DNA of 64,000 bases from an uncultured Shinella sp. (GCF_946479415.1 NZ_CAMLFY010000002.1:107085-171084), one strand, 5' to 3'. Shown: positions 35,274 to 44,925, counted from the stretch's first letter. Numbers and translations: made by a program. The notes: generated from the letters alone by a model not told the origin.

Positions 35274-36602
35274 ATGTCCGAGAGCACCAACAGCCTGAAA
35301 TACATGCCGGGCTTCGGCAACGACTTCGAGACGGAATCCCTGCCGGGCGCGCTGCCGCAGGGCCAGAACAGCCCGCAGAAATGCAATTATGGCCTCTATG
35401 CCGAACAGCTCTCCGGCTCGCCCTTCACCGCGCCGCGCGGCACCAACGAACGCTCCTGGCTCTACCGCATCCGCCCGAGCGTGCGTCACACCCGCCGCTT
35501 CTCCAATGCCAGCTATCCGCACTGGAAGAGCGCGCCCTGCCTCGACGACCATTCCCTGCCGCTCGGCCAGCTGCGCTGGAACCCTCTGCCTGCGTCGGCG
35601 GAAACCCAGAACTTCCTTGAGGGCATCCGCACCATGACGACGGCGGGCGACGTGCTGACCCAGGTCGGCATGGCCGCGCACGCCTATACGTTCAACGCCG
35701 ATATGGTGGACGACTATTTCTTCAACGCCGACGGGGAATTGCTGGTCGTGCCGCAGCTCGGCGCCGTCAGGATCTTCACCGAAATGGGCATCATGGATGT
35801 CGAGCCACTGGAGATCGCCCTCATTCCGCGCGGCATGATGTTCAAGGTCTCCCGCTTGGGCGAGGGCGATACCTGGCGCGGCTATATCTGCGAGAACTAC
35901 GGCGCGAAATTCACGCTGCCGGATCGCGGCCCGATCGGCGCCAACTGCCTTGCGAATCCACGCGACTTCAAGACGCCCGTCGCCGCCTATGAGGACAAGG
36001 AGACGCCCTGCCGGGTGCATGTCAAATGGTGCGGCAAGTTCTTCGTCACCGAGATCGGCCATTCGCCGCTCGATGTCGTCGCCTGGCACGGCAATTACAC
36101 GCCGTTCAAGTACGACCTTCGCACCTATTCACCCGTTGGCGCGATCCTCTTCGACCATCCGGATCCGTCGATCTTCACCGTCCTGACGGCACCGACCGAG
36201 GAAGCCGGCACGGCCAATATCGACTTCGTCATCTTCCCGCCGCGCTGGATGGTGGCCGAACATACCTTCCGCCCGCCATGGTATCACCGCAATATCATGA
36301 GTGAATTCATGGGGTTGATCCATGGCCAGTACGACGCCAAGGAAGAAGGCTTCGTGCCGGGCGGCATGAGCCTGCACAACATGATGCTGCCGCATGGCCC
36401 TGACGCGACGGGCTTCGAGAAGGCCTCGAACACCGACCTGAAGCCGGTGAAGCTCGACCATACCATGGCCTTCATGTTCGAGACCCGCTATCCGCAGCAG
36501 CTCACCAAGTTCGCCGCCGAACTGGAAACGCTGCAGGACAACTATCTCGAATGCTGGGATGGGCTGGAGCGCAAGTTCGACGGCACGCCGGGCATCAAAT
36601 GA
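35274..36602 (+). CDS. hmgA: Homogentisate 1,2-dioxygenase
   Basis: A 442-residue iron dioxygenase of full length. The metal ligands are visible: His and Glu in [12 protein letters not shown] near residue 338 and His in [13 protein letters not shown] near 368. It opens the ring of homogentisate to maleylacetoacetate, the key step of tyrosine and phenylalanine breakdown. AGGAGG lies nine bases before the ATG. It is divergent from the MarR gene, with fah and maiA 0.7 kb further on in the same direction. Confidence 0.97.
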   Translation: MSESTNSLKYMPGFGNDFETESLPGALPQGQNSPQKCNYGLYAEQLSGSPFTAPRGTNERSWLYRIRPSVRHTRRFSNASYPHWKSAPCLDDHSLPLGQLRWNPLPASAETQNFLEGIRTMTTAGDVLTQVGMAAHAYTFNADMVDDYFFNADGELLVVPQLGAVRIFTEMGIMDVEPLEIALIPRGMMFKVSRLGEGDTWRGYICENYGAKFTLPDRGPIGANCLANPRDFKTPVAAYEDKETPCRVHVKWCGKFFVTEIGHSPLDVVAWHGNYTPFKYDLRTYSPVGAILFDHPDPSIFTVLTAPTEEAGTANIDFVIFPPRWMVAEHTFRPPWYHRNIMSEFMGLIHGQYDAKEEGFVPGGMSLHNMMLPHGPDATGFEKASNTDLKPVKLDHTMAFMFETRYPQQLTKFAAELETLQDNYLECWDGLERKFDGTPGIK

Positions 36603-36604
36603 AA

Positions 36605-37165
36605 TCAGCCGCCCTGCCAGGCTTTCACCGCTTCCAGCGGCCAGACGAGCATCAGGATGTTGAGCGTCAGGCCATCCCGGATGAGATAGGTGGTCGTCGC
36701 CTCGAAGATAATGATGATTGCCACACTGGCCCAGACAGGCAGGCGCGAGGCCAGGAAAAAGCCGACGACCATGGCGAGGATGTCGGCGCTCGAATTGATC
36801 ACGCTGTCGCCGAAATAATCGAGCGAGATCGTCGACTCCCGGTAGCGATTGATGATCATGTCGGTGTTTTCGAGGATTTCCCAGGCGCATTCGACGATCA
36901 GGGACAGCACGAGGCGCACATTGATGCTGGTTTTGCGCAGGAGCAGCGTGAAGAGGCCGAAGAACAGGATGCCGTGAATGATGTGGCTCGGCGTGTACCA
37001 ATCGCTGAGATGTTGCGAGTTTTCCGAAGAAATCACGACGCCATGCCAGAGTTTGACATATCCGCACTTGCAGATAAGCGGCTGACCCATCGTATAAAGG
37101 ATGGTGGCCGTTGCCGCGATGAAGGCGGCGGCGATCAGCAGGGAGTTTTGGACCGAGCGGTTCAC
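36605..37165 (-). CDS. DUF2585 membrane protein
   Basis: A 186-residue membrane protein with about five hydrophobic segments (SLLIAAAFIAATATILY, IIHGILFFGLFTLLL and others) and the conserved CAWEILENTDMIINRYR stretch of the DUF2585 (UPF0314) family. I place the start at GTG 37165, with AAGGA eight bases upstream; a longer frame would read through the fah promoter region. It lies antisense between hmgA and fah. Its function is unknown and the tyrosine pathway link is not established. Confidence 0.75.
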   Translation of the reverse strand: MNRSVQNSLLIAAAFIAATATILYTMGQPLICKCGYVKLWHGVVISSENSQHLSDWYTPSHIIHGILFFGLFTLLLRKTSINVRLVLSLIVECAWEILENTDMIINRYRESTISLDYFGDSVINSSADILAMVVGFFLASRLPVWASVAIIIIFEATTTYLIRDGLTLNILMLVWPLEAVKAWQGG

Positions 37166-37278
37166 GCGGAATTCCTTGAAGAATGCGATGCGCCGTGGGA
37201 GCGGCGCACGAGGGTGGAGACAGGCAACCGGAAGATGACACCATCTGACGGCTGCAAACAAGATCGGGAGAGACGTGC

Positions 37279-38295
37279 ATGAAACTTGCGACGCTGAAAA
37301 ATTCCACCCGTGACGGCCGGCTGGTCGTCGTTTCGCGTGACCTGACGCGCTGCTCGGAGGTCGGGCATATCGCCCGCACCCTGCAGAATGCCCTTGATGA
37401 CTGGGACCATGTCGCGCCGCGCCTCGAGCGCGTGGCGGAAGGGCTGGAAACCGGCGCGCAGCCGACTGCACGCTTCCATGAACACGATGCCGCCTCTCCC
37501 CTGCCGCGCGCCTATGCCTGGGCGGATGGCTCGGCCTATGTCAACCATGTCGAACTGGTGCGCAAAGCCCGCAACGCCGACATGCCGGACAGCTTCTGGA
37601 CCGACCCCCTGATGTACCAGGGCGGTTCCGACAGTTTTCTCGGACCGCGCGATCCGATCCTAGCGGCGGACGAAGCCTGGGGCATCGACATGGAAGCCGA
37701 GATCGCCGTCATCGTCGGCGACGTGCCGATGGGTGCGAGCGTCGAGGAAGCCCGCGATGCCATCAAGCTCGTTATGCTCGTCAACGATGTGTCGCTGCGC
37801 GGTCTCATCCCCGCCGAACTCGCCAAGGGCTTTGGCTTCTTCCAGTCGAAACCCTCCTCCGCCTTCTCGCCGGTCGCCGTTTCGCCCGATGAACTGGGCG
37901 ACGCCTGGAAGGACGGCAAGCTCCACCTGCCGCTTCTCGTCTCGCTCAACGGCAAGGCCTTCGGCAAGGCCGATGCCGGCGTGGACATGACCTTCGACTT
38001 CGGCCAGCTCGTCGCGCATGCGGCAAAGACCCGGCCGCTCGTCGCCGGCACGATCATCGGTTCCGGTACGGTCTCCAACAAGCTCGACGGTGGCCCCGGC
38101 AAGCCCGTCTCCGAGGGCGGCGCCGGCTATTCCTGCATCGCCGAGATCCGCACCATCGAGACAATCGCCACCGGTACGCCCAAGACACCCTTCATGAAAT
38201 TCGGCGACACCGTGCGCATCGAGATGAAGGACAAGACGGGGCACTCGATCTTCGGAGCGATCGAGCAGACGGTCAAGAAATACGAAAAGGAGTGA
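37279..38295 (+). CDS. fah: Fumarylacetoacetate hydrolase
   Basis: A 338-residue hydrolase of the FAH family. The metal-binding region (MEAEIAVIVGD near residue 138, VMLVNDVSLRG near 165) and the substrate-site GFGFFQSKPSSAFSPVA are typical of true fumarylacetoacetases. GSGTVSN and SGEGG-like (SEGGAGYSCIAE) motifs follow. It splits fumarylacetoacetate to fumarate and acetoacetate, the final step of the pathway. Five bases separate it from maiA. Confidence 0.93.
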   Translation: MKLATLKNSTRDGRLVVVSRDLTRCSEVGHIARTLQNALDDWDHVAPRLERVAEGLETGAQPTARFHEHDAASPLPRAYAWADGSAYVNHVELVRKARNADMPDSFWTDPLMYQGGSDSFLGPRDPILAADEAWGIDMEAEIAVIVGDVPMGASVEEARDAIKLVMLVNDVSLRGLIPAELAKGFGFFQSKPSSAFSPVAVSPDELGDAWKDGKLHLPLLVSLNGKAFGKADAGVDMTFDFGQLVAHAAKTRPLVAGTIIGSGTVSNKLDGGPGKPVSEGGAGYSCIAEIRTIETIATGTPKTPFMKFGDTVRIEMKDKTGHSIFGAIEQTVKKYEKE

Positions 38296-38299
38296 TCGG

Positions 38300-38944
38300 G
38301 TGAGCAACGACATCGTGCTTTTCGATTACTGGCGCTCGTCCGCCAGCTACCGCGTGCGCATCGCGCTCGCGAGCCTGGGGCTAGCCTATGTCAGGCAATC
38401 CGTCGATCTGCTCGCCGGCGCCCAGCGCTCCGAGGAACACCGCGCCCGCAATCCGCAGGGGCTCGTTCCAGCGCTGCTGATCGATGGGCACATGTTGACG
38501 CAATCGCTCTCGATCATCGAATATCTCACGGAAACGCGCCCTGAGGCGCGTTTCCTCCCCACCGACCCGCTCGGCCGACAGCGTGTACGCACGCTTTCCT
38601 ATGCCATCGCCATGGAAATCCACGCCATCTGCAACACCGGCGTCATCGGCCATGTCCTTGAGATCACCGGCGGAGGGGACGACGTTCGCAGCGCCTGGAT
38701 GAAGAAATTCATCGGCGAGGGTCTTTCCGCCGTCGAAGTCCTGTTGGACGATCCCGCCACCGGCACCTTTTGCCACGGCGACACGCCGACCATGGCCGAT
38801 TTCTGCCTCGTGCCGCAGGTTTACAATGCCGATCGCTGGGGCGTCGACATTTCCGGCCTCACGCGGGTGCGGCGCATTGCGGAAACCTGCAACGCTCTCC
38901 CGGCGTTCAAGGCCGCGCATCCGGATACAGTGAAGGGGCTGTGA
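38300..38944 (+). CDS. maiA: Maleylacetoacetate isomerase (zeta-class GST)
   Basis: A 214-residue glutathione-dependent isomerase. The zeta-GST active motif SSASYRVRIALASLGLAY is near residue 11, and the thioredoxin-fold binding residues follow (QSLSIIEYLTET near 68). It has a GTG start four bases after the fah stop, with an AAGGAG site in the end of fah. It converts maleylacetoacetate to fumarylacetoacetate, between the hmgA and fah steps. Confidence 0.93.
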   Translation: MSNDIVLFDYWRSSASYRVRIALASLGLAYVRQSVDLLAGAQRSEEHRARNPQGLVPALLIDGHMLTQSLSIIEYLTETRPEARFLPTDPLGRQRVRTLSYAIAMEIHAICNTGVIGHVLEITGGGDDVRSAWMKKFIGEGLSAVEVLLDDPATGTFCHGDTPTMADFCLVPQVYNADRWGVDISGLTRVRRIAETCNALPAFKAAHPDTVKGL

Positions 38945-38976
38945 GCTCGCCAATCTGGTAAAGGGACCATACCCAG

Positions 38977-39007
38977 AAAAGATCGCCCCGCACGAGGCAG
39001 GGCGATC
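38977..39007 (-). terminator. Terminator of gabTD operon
   Basis: Read on the minus strand, GATCGCCC and GGGCGATC form a perfect 8-bp stem followed by TTTT, just after the gabD stop. Confidence 0.85.
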
Positions 39008-39021
39008 CGTTCGTTCGCCTA

Positions 39022-40503
39022 TCAGGCGACATCGCCCATGCAGACGTATTTCAGTTCCAGATAGTCGTCCGCACCGTGTGCGGAACCTTCGCGGCCGAGG
39101 CCGGACTGCTTGATGCCGCCGAAGGGGGCTGCCTCCGAGGAGATGAGGCCGGTATTGACACCGACCATGCCATATTCCAGGGCTTCCGCAACCTTCCAGA
39201 CCTTCTTGAGATCACCGGCGAAGAAGTAGGCGGCGAGACCGAACTCGGTGTCGTTCGCCTGTTCGATGACGTCCTCGACCGTGTCGAAGCGGAAGAGCGG
39301 CGCGACGGGACCAAAGGTTTCTTCACGAGCAACCGTCATGCCGCGCACGACGCCCTTGAGCACCGTCGGCTCGAAGAACGTGCCGTTGCCGGCAATGCGC
39401 TTGCCGCCGGCAACGACGGTTGCGCCCTTGGAAACGGCGTCGGCGATATGGGCCTCGACCTTGTCGATGGCGGCTTCCTCGATCAGCGGGCCGATCGTCA
39501 CGCCCTTGTCGAAGCCGTTGCCCACAGAGAGTTCAGCGACCTTCCTCGCCAGCTTTTCGGCAAAGGCGTCATAGACGCTCGACTGAACATAGATGCGGTT
39601 GGCGCAGACGCAGGTCTGGCCGGCATTGCGGTACTTCGACACCATGGCACCTTCGACGGCTGCGTCGAGATTGGCGTCGTCGAAGACGATGAAGGGCGCG
39701 TTGCCGCCGAGCTCGAGGCTGACCTTCTTGATCTGGTCCGAGCACTGGCGCATCAGGATACGGCCGACTTCCGTCGAACCGGTGAACGAGATTTTCCGGA
39801 CCTTCGGGTTGAAGCAAAGCTCCTTGCCGATCGCCGGGCCATCCGTACCGAGGATAACGTTGAACACGCCGGAGGGAATGCCGGCCTTTACCGCGAGCAC
39901 GGCAAGCGCGATCGCCGAAAGGGGCGTCTGTTCGGCGGGCTTGGAGACGACCGTGCAGCCGACGGCGAGCGCCGGCGCGATCTTGCGGGCGATCATCGCC
40001 GCCGGGAAGTTCCACGGCGTGATCGTGCCAACGACGCCGACCGGCTGCTTGATGACGAGCATGCGCTTATCGACGGACGGGGCAGGGATCGTCTCGCCGT
40101 TGATGCGCTTGGCTTCCTCGGCATACCACTCGACATAGGAGGCGGCGTAGAGGATTTCGCCTTTGGCTTCCGCCAGCGGCTTGCCCATTTCGGCGGTCAG
40201 GATCGCGGCGAGCTCATCGGCATTGGCGATGATCAGGTCGAACCATTTGCGCAGGAGAACGCTGCGGTCCTTGGCCGGGCGGGCGGTCCAGAGGACTTGA
40301 GCCTTGTAGGCGGCGTCGATGGCGGCTGCCGTCTCTGTCGCGCCCATTTCCGGCAGCGTCGCCAGCTTTTCACCGGTCGCAGGGTTCAGCACGTCGAAGG
40401 TCTCTGTGCCGTTGCCGCCGATCCAGTTGCCGTTCACATAGCCGGCATCGCGCAGAAGGTCGGTCGACTTCAGGTGCTTGGTAAGTGCATCGTGGAAGGC
40501 CAT
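39022..40503 (-). CDS. gabD: Succinate-semialdehyde dehydrogenase
   Basis: A 493-residue NAD(P)-dependent aldehyde dehydrogenase. Motifs: ITPWNFPAAMIARK near residue 150, SFTGSTEVGR near 235, the general base Glu in LELGGNAP near 258, catalytic Cys in NAGQTCVCANRIYV near 292. It matches GabD and follows gabT, so it oxidises succinate semialdehyde to succinate in the GABA shunt. The ATG at 40503 with AAGGAA upstream is preferred to one seven codons earlier. Confidence 0.93.
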   Translation of the reverse strand: MAFHDALTKHLKSTDLLRDAGYVNGNWIGGNGTETFDVLNPATGEKLATLPEMGATETAAAIDAAYKAQVLWTARPAKDRSVLLRKWFDLIIANADELAAILTAEMGKPLAEAKGEILYAASYVEWYAEEAKRINGETIPAPSVDKRMLVIKQPVGVVGTITPWNFPAAMIARKIAPALAVGCTVVSKPAEQTPLSAIALAVLAVKAGIPSGVFNVILGTDGPAIGKELCFNPKVRKISFTGSTEVGRILMRQCSDQIKKVSLELGGNAPFIVFDDANLDAAVEGAMVSKYRNAGQTCVCANRIYVQSSVYDAFAEKLARKVAELSVGNGFDKGVTIGPLIEEAAIDKVEAHIADAVSKGATVVAGGKRIAGNGTFFEPTVLKGVVRGMTVAREETFGPVAPLFRFDTVEDVIEQANDTEFGLAAYFFAGDLKKVWKVAEALEYGMVGVNTGLISSEAAPFGGIKQSGLGREGSAHGADDYLELKYVCMGDVA

Positions 40504-40535
40504 GAATTCGTTCCTTTCGGACATAGACGGTCGTT

Positions 40536-40559
40536 CACCCGGAGCGCTTGCTCCGGGTG
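40536..40559 (-). other. Strong hairpin between gabT and gabD
   Basis: CACCCGGAGC and GCTCCGGGTG form a perfect 10-bp stem around a 4-base loop in the 95-bp gap between the two genes. No T-run follows, so it is more likely to stabilise the upstream mRNA or weaken downstream expression than to terminate. Confidence 0.6.
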
Positions 40560-40598
40560 TCGTCCTGGGAGATTTGGTTCAGTCGTTTGCGTCGCCGA

Positions 40599-41876
40599 TC
40601 AGGCAGCGCGGGCTTCGACCATTGCAGCTTCGAGAATGTCGAGCGCCTCGGCGAAAACCTCGTCCTGGATTGTGATCGGTGCGAGGAAGCGGATGACGTT
40701 GCCGTGCACGCCGCAGGTGAGCAGGATCAGGCCCTTTTCGAGGGCTTTCAGGCGCACTTTGTTGGCGAATTCGGCGCTCGGCTGCTTCGTCGCGACATCG
40801 TTGAACTCGACGGCGTTCATGAAGCCCGGGCCACGAATATCGACGATCTCCGGAACCTTGTCCTGCAGCGAGGCAAGACGCTGCTTGAGGCGCGCGCCGA
40901 GGTTTTCCGCGCGGTTGCAGAGGTCTTCATCCTTGATGACGTCGAGAACGGCATGGGCCGCCGCAACGCCGATCGGGCTGCCGGCATAGGTGCCGCCGAG
41001 ACCACCCGGACCGGGGGCATCCATGATTTCGGCGCGGCCGGTAACGGCTGCGATCGGGAAGCCGCCGCCCAGGCCCTTGGCCATGGTCATCAGGTCGGCC
41101 GTAACGCCATAGTGCTCCATGGCGAACAGCTTGCCGGTGCGGGCAAAGCCGGTCTGCACTTCGTCGGCGATCAGCAGGATGCCGTGCTGGTCGCAGATAT
41201 CGCGCAGTGCCTTCATGAAATTGACGGGGACCGGGTAGAAGCCGCCTTCGCCCTGCACCGGCTCGACGATGATCGCCGCGACACGGTTCGGGTCGACATC
41301 GGCCGCAAACAGCTTCTTCAGCACGGAAAGCGACTGTTCGACGGTCGTGCCATGCATCTCGACCGGGAACGGCGCGTGATAGACATCGGCCGGCATCGCG
41401 CCGAAACCGACCTTGTAGGGAACGACCTTGCCGGTCAGCGCCATACCCATGAAGGTACGGCCGTGGAAGCTGCCGGTGAAGGCGATAACGGCCTGACGAC
41501 CGGTCGCGGCGCGGGCGATCTTGACGGCGTTTTCAACGGCTTCGGCACCGGTGGTGACGAAGATCGTCTTTTTGGCGAAGTTGCCGGGGGTGACGGCGTT
41601 CAGGCGCTCGGCGAGCTCGACATAGTTCTCGTAGGGCACGACCTGGTGGCAGGTGTGGGTGAAACGGTCGAGCTGCTTCTTGACGGCTTCGATGACGCGC
41701 GGGTGGCGGTGGCCGGTGTTGACGACGGCGATACCGGCGGCGAAGTCGATATAGCGGTTGCCTTCCTTGTCCCAGATTTCCGCATTTTCCGCACGGTCGG
41801 CGTAGATCTGCGTGGTCATGCCGACGCCGCGCGAAATGGCGGCATTCTTGCGATCGGTAAGGGGCGTGGCGGTCAT
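40599..41876 (-). CDS. gabT: 4-Aminobutyrate aminotransferase
   Basis: A 425-residue class III PLP aminotransferase. FVTTGAEAVENAVKIARAATGR (near residue 105) binds the cofactor phosphate, ALTGKVVPYK follows, and the PLP lysine is in MAKGLGGGFP near residue 267. It transfers the GABA amino group to give succinate semialdehyde, used by the downstream gabD. The start MTATPLTDRKN at 41876 is favoured because the upstream frame contains the operators. It is divergent from the MerR-XRE-cupin regulator. Confidence 0.93.
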   Translation of the reverse strand: MTATPLTDRKNAAISRGVGMTTQIYADRAENAEIWDKEGNRYIDFAAGIAVVNTGHRHPRVIEAVKKQLDRFTHTCHQVVPYENYVELAERLNAVTPGNFAKKTIFVTTGAEAVENAVKIARAATGRQAVIAFTGSFHGRTFMGMALTGKVVPYKVGFGAMPADVYHAPFPVEMHGTTVEQSLSVLKKLFAADVDPNRVAAIIVEPVQGEGGFYPVPVNFMKALRDICDQHGILLIADEVQTGFARTGKLFAMEHYGVTADLMTMAKGLGGGFPIAAVTGRAEIMDAPGPGGLGGTYAGSPIGVAAAHAVLDVIKDEDLCNRAENLGARLKQRLASLQDKVPEIVDIRGPGFMNAVEFNDVATKQPSAEFANKVRLKALEKGLILLTCGVHGNVIRFLAPITIQDEVFAEALDILEAAMVEARAA

Positions 41877-41969
41877 GGCGCTATCCTGAATCTGGAGGCT
41901 TCGTTGATCTGGTCCAAGGCAATCCCGACCGCAGAACCGCAGTGCGCTTTTGCTGGAATTGCGATAACT

Positions 41970-42019
41970 TACATTTTTTCTGCAAGTCTCAAGTGGAATT
42001 CCTACATTTTTTCTGTAAG
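41970..42019 (-). promoter_or_regulatory. Two direct-repeat operators upstream of gabT
   Basis: TACATTTTTTCTGCAAG (41970-41986) and TACATTTTTTCTGTAAG (42003-42019) differ by one base and start 33 bp apart, about three helical turns. Each is a weak dyad (TTACA or TACA against TGTAA or TGTA). Their position between gabT and the divergent regulator marks them as the likely binding sites of that regulator. Confidence 0.65.
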
Positions 42020-42123
42020 AATGCAATATGGATTTTACGCGGGCAATGCGACGGTTTTTAGAGCCGTGCTTGGCCGGCCTGATGCTATAAGCAAACCATA
42101 ATACAGAATCAGGGATTGGCGCG

Positions 42124-42939
42124 ATGGGTTCCGAGGAACCGGTGCACTACAAGGTGGCGGAGGCCGCCCGGCTTGCCGGTGTTTCGGCCTCGACGCTCCG
42201 GCTCTGGGAGACGCAGGGCCTCGTCGTTCCCGGACGCTCGGAGACCGGCCACCGGCAATATAGCGGCGATGATGTCGCCCGGCTGAAACGCATCGCCTGG
42301 TATCGCACCGAACGCGGCCTGAACCCGGCCGCCATTCGCGAGGCTCTCGATGCGGAAGATCCCACCGCCGATACGCATGCGCCCGAAGGCGATGCGCCGC
42401 AGGGCGTCGGACGCAAGCTGCGCAGCCTTCGGCATGATGCGGGCAAGACGCTGGAACAGGTGGCCGGCGATATCGGCATCGCGACCTCCGTTCTCTCGAC
42501 CTTCGAGCGTACCTCGCAGGGCGTGACCTTCCGCGTATTGCATAATCTGGCCGAATATTACGGCACGACGGTCTCGAAGCTCTCAGGCGAGGAAGAGAAC
42601 GACAACCGCTCCGTCGTGCGCTCAGGCGAATGGAAACTCTGGCCCGAGACCTCGCCCGGCGTCACCGTGCAGGTGCTGGCGGACGGGCGCAACATGATGG
42701 ATTGCCACCGCTTCGTGCTGGCGCCCGGCGCCTCCTCGGACGGCGCTTACAAACACGAGGGCGAAGAATTCGTACACGTCCTGTCGGGGCGCATCGAACT
42801 GGTGCTCGACGGCCATGAATTCCATGACCTGGGCCCCGGCGACAGCCTCTATTTCGAAAGCGCCCGCCGCCACGCCTGGCGCAATCGCCATGACGGCGAG
42901 ACGGTGCTGATCTGGATCAATACGCCGCCGACGTTCTAA
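42124..42939 (+). CDS. MerR-XRE-cupin three-domain regulator
   Basis: A 271-residue regulator with three domains. A MerR-type helix-turn-helix comes first (YKVAEAARLAGVSASTLRLWETQGLV, residues 9-34, with the following wing). An XRE-type helix-turn-helix follows at about 97-150 (LRHDAGKTLEQVAGDIGIATSVLSTFER). Then comes a cupin effector domain at about 190-265 (HEGEEFVHVLSGRIELVLDG, GPGDSLYFES). The XRE-plus-cupin half resembles PuuR, which controls putrescine and GABA breakdown in enterobacteria; the added MerR head is unusual. It is divergent from gabT across two repeated operators, so gabTD is its probable target. Effector is unknown. Confidence 0.88.
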   Translation: MGSEEPVHYKVAEAARLAGVSASTLRLWETQGLVVPGRSETGHRQYSGDDVARLKRIAWYRTERGLNPAAIREALDAEDPTADTHAPEGDAPQGVGRKLRSLRHDAGKTLEQVAGDIGIATSVLSTFERTSQGVTFRVLHNLAEYYGTTVSKLSGEEENDNRSVVRSGEWKLWPETSPGVTVQVLADGRNMMDCHRFVLAPGASSDGAYKHEGEEFVHVLSGRIELVLDGHEFHDLGPGDSLYFESARRHAWRNRHDGETVLIWINTPPTF

Positions 42940-43835
42940 CCACGGCGCTTGAGTTGCTGTTCGCGGAAGAAGATGAACAGGCCGGAGGCGACGATGAAGC
43001 CGGCGCCTATCAGCATGGCCGGGCGCGGCGCATCGCCGAAGAACATCCAGCCGAACAGCACAGCCCAGAGCAGCAGCGTGTATTGCAGCGGCACCACGGT
43101 CGAGGCATCGGCAAGCTTCAGCGAGCGGTTGACCAGCATATGCGCGCTCATCGCCACGATGCCGAGCAGGCTCAAAAGCCCGAAATCGACGCCGCTCACC
43201 GGCGCCCAGCCGGCCGGATCGGTAAGGCACCAGATACCGGAAAAGATGGCCGCACCGGCAATCTGCCAGAAGACCAGCGTCGTATCCGGCGTCGCGCGCA
43301 GCGAGCGGCCGAGCACCATCGCAAAGGCGAAGGCAAGGCTGCCGGCGAGCGCGATGAGGGCGGGAAGCGTGAACGTGTCCTTCGAAGGCTCAAGCGCGAT
43401 CACGACGCCGACGAAACCGATGAGGATCGCCGTCCAGCGCCGCCAGCCGACCTTTTCACCCAGCATCAGCGGTGAGAGTGCGGCAACATAGATGGGCGCG
43501 GCAAGCCAGTAGGTCATGGCGTCGGCCAGCGGCATATACGCAACCGCGAAATAGAAGCCGGACGCCTCGAAAGCGAAGAGCGCGGATCGGATGAAATGCA
43601 ACTTCGGCCGCTCAACTTCCACGAGGCGACGAAAGCCGACGCGCCAGAAGAACGGCGCGAGCACGACGAGGGCCGCGATGCTGCGGATCAGCATGAGCTG
43701 GCCGACGGAATAGGTCGCGACCAACCATTTGCCGAGCACGTCGTTCAGCGAGAACATGACCATACCCAGCAGCATCAGCAACACGCCGAGACGCGCGGTG
43801 CCGGTGACGGAGGAGGGGGCGGCGATGTCGGTCAT
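42936..43835 (-). CDS. EamA/DMT-family transporter
   Basis: A 299-residue membrane protein with ten hydrophobic segments in two EamA repeats (MFSLNDVLGKWL in the first, MSAHMLVNRSLKLADAS in the second). It is a drug/metabolite superfamily transporter, usually an exporter. The ATG at 43835 is preferred over one 14 codons earlier. It converges on the GABA regulator with a four-base overlap. Substrate is not predictable. Confidence 0.88.
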   Translation of the reverse strand: MTDIAAPSSVTGTARLGVLLMLLGMVMFSLNDVLGKWLVATYSVGQLMLIRSIAALVVLAPFFWRVGFRRLVEVERPKLHFIRSALFAFEASGFYFAVAYMPLADAMTYWLAAPIYVAALSPLMLGEKVGWRRWTAILIGFVGVVIALEPSKDTFTLPALIALAGSLAFAFAMVLGRSLRATPDTTLVFWQIAGAAIFSGIWCLTDPAGWAPVSGVDFGLLSLLGIVAMSAHMLVNRSLKLADASTVVPLQYTLLLWAVLFGWMFFGDAPRPAMLIGAGFIVASGLFIFFREQQLKRRG

Positions 43836-43945
43836 ATCAGGCACTCGGGTCTTGGGGATGTTGCGGCTGTGACACATTCGCCGCAGGCGATCCAGTCAGC
43901 AATTTTGATCGCAGCATCAAACGCGGTGCAATCATGTCGCCATTG

Positions 43946-44842
43946 TCAGCCGCGGCGGGCGACGAGGATGCCAGCCAGCACGATCAGCCCGCCCAAGGCC
44001 TGCATCATGCCGATCGGCTCCGACAACACGATCCAGGCGAGAAGGGCGGCAACGACGGGCGCCATCAACAGCGTCAGCGCGGAGAAGGCGGTCGGCAGGT
44101 GGGCAAGCGCATAGGTGAAAAGCCCCTGGCCGCCGACATGGCTGATCATGGCAAGGCCGGCGACCATCGCCCAACCGAACAGCGTCATGGGCACCAGGCC
44201 GCCTTCGAAGGCGAAAGCGATGGGCAGCATGCAGACAGCCGCGGAAACGGTCGTCCAGACCAGAATGCGTGGCGCAGAGAACCGCGCGCGGACATGGCCA
44301 AGCGCCAGCATGTAGCAGGCATAGAAGAACGCGGCCGTGATGGCCGTGGCGTCACCCGCCAATTGTCCCCCACCGATCGCCTGGGGACCGCCCTTCAGCA
44401 CCACGATCCCGATGAGTGCGAGTGCAAGCCCCGCCAGGAAGACCGGCGTGATGCGGGCTCGGAAGAACAGCCAGGAACCGAGCGTGACGAAAACCGGCGC
44501 CAGATTGGCGAGCAGCGTGGCGTTGGCGACGGAGGTCATATGCAAGGCAAGATGCCAGGCGACGAGATCGATGGCGAGGAACACACCGGGCAGCAGCAGA
44601 AAGACATAATCGCGGAGGCCGGAGGGCTGCTCATCTGCTTGTTTCCCCAGGCGGGACATCAGAAGGAACGGCAGGATGGCAAGCGAGACGCGCCAGAACG
44701 CCGTTGCCAGTGGACCGACCTCCGAGAGCCGCACAAAAATCGGCGAGCCACCGATGGCAATGCCCCCTAGGAGAAGCGCGGCAACGGCAAGACGGGTCTG
44801 GGAGGGAGAGGAAGTCTGAGACACGGGCAGCAGTCCGATCAT
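43946..44842 (-). CDS. EamA/DMT-family transporter
   Basis: A 298-residue membrane protein with ten hydrophobic segments in two EamA repeats (GGSPIFVRLSEVGPLATAFWR near residue 31, LTLLMAPVVAALLAWIVLSE near 255). It lies just upstream of and parallel to the other EamA gene but is clearly different in sequence. The two may be independent exporters. Substrate is unknown. Confidence 0.88.
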   Translation of the reverse strand: MIGLLPVSQTSSPSQTRLAVAALLLGGIAIGGSPIFVRLSEVGPLATAFWRVSLAILPFLLMSRLGKQADEQPSGLRDYVFLLLPGVFLAIDLVAWHLALHMTSVANATLLANLAPVFVTLGSWLFFRARITPVFLAGLALALIGIVVLKGGPQAIGGGQLAGDATAITAAFFYACYMLALGHVRARFSAPRILVWTTVSAAVCMLPIAFAFEGGLVPMTLFGWAMVAGLAMISHVGGQGLFTYALAHLPTAFSALTLLMAPVVAALLAWIVLSEPIGMMQALGGLIVLAGILVARRG

Positions 44843-44925
44843 CGCGAAAGCAGCGGGCTATCAGACCGCGTCGCCTGGAACCATACGGCACCCGCTAATT
44901 TATGCGGAAATCTTTGGACACATAC

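Noticed and set aside
39076..40989. A 637-codon plus-strand open frame opposite gabD and gabT
   Set aside because: It crosses both genes and their hairpin and lacks motifs; an antisense artefact of high GC content.
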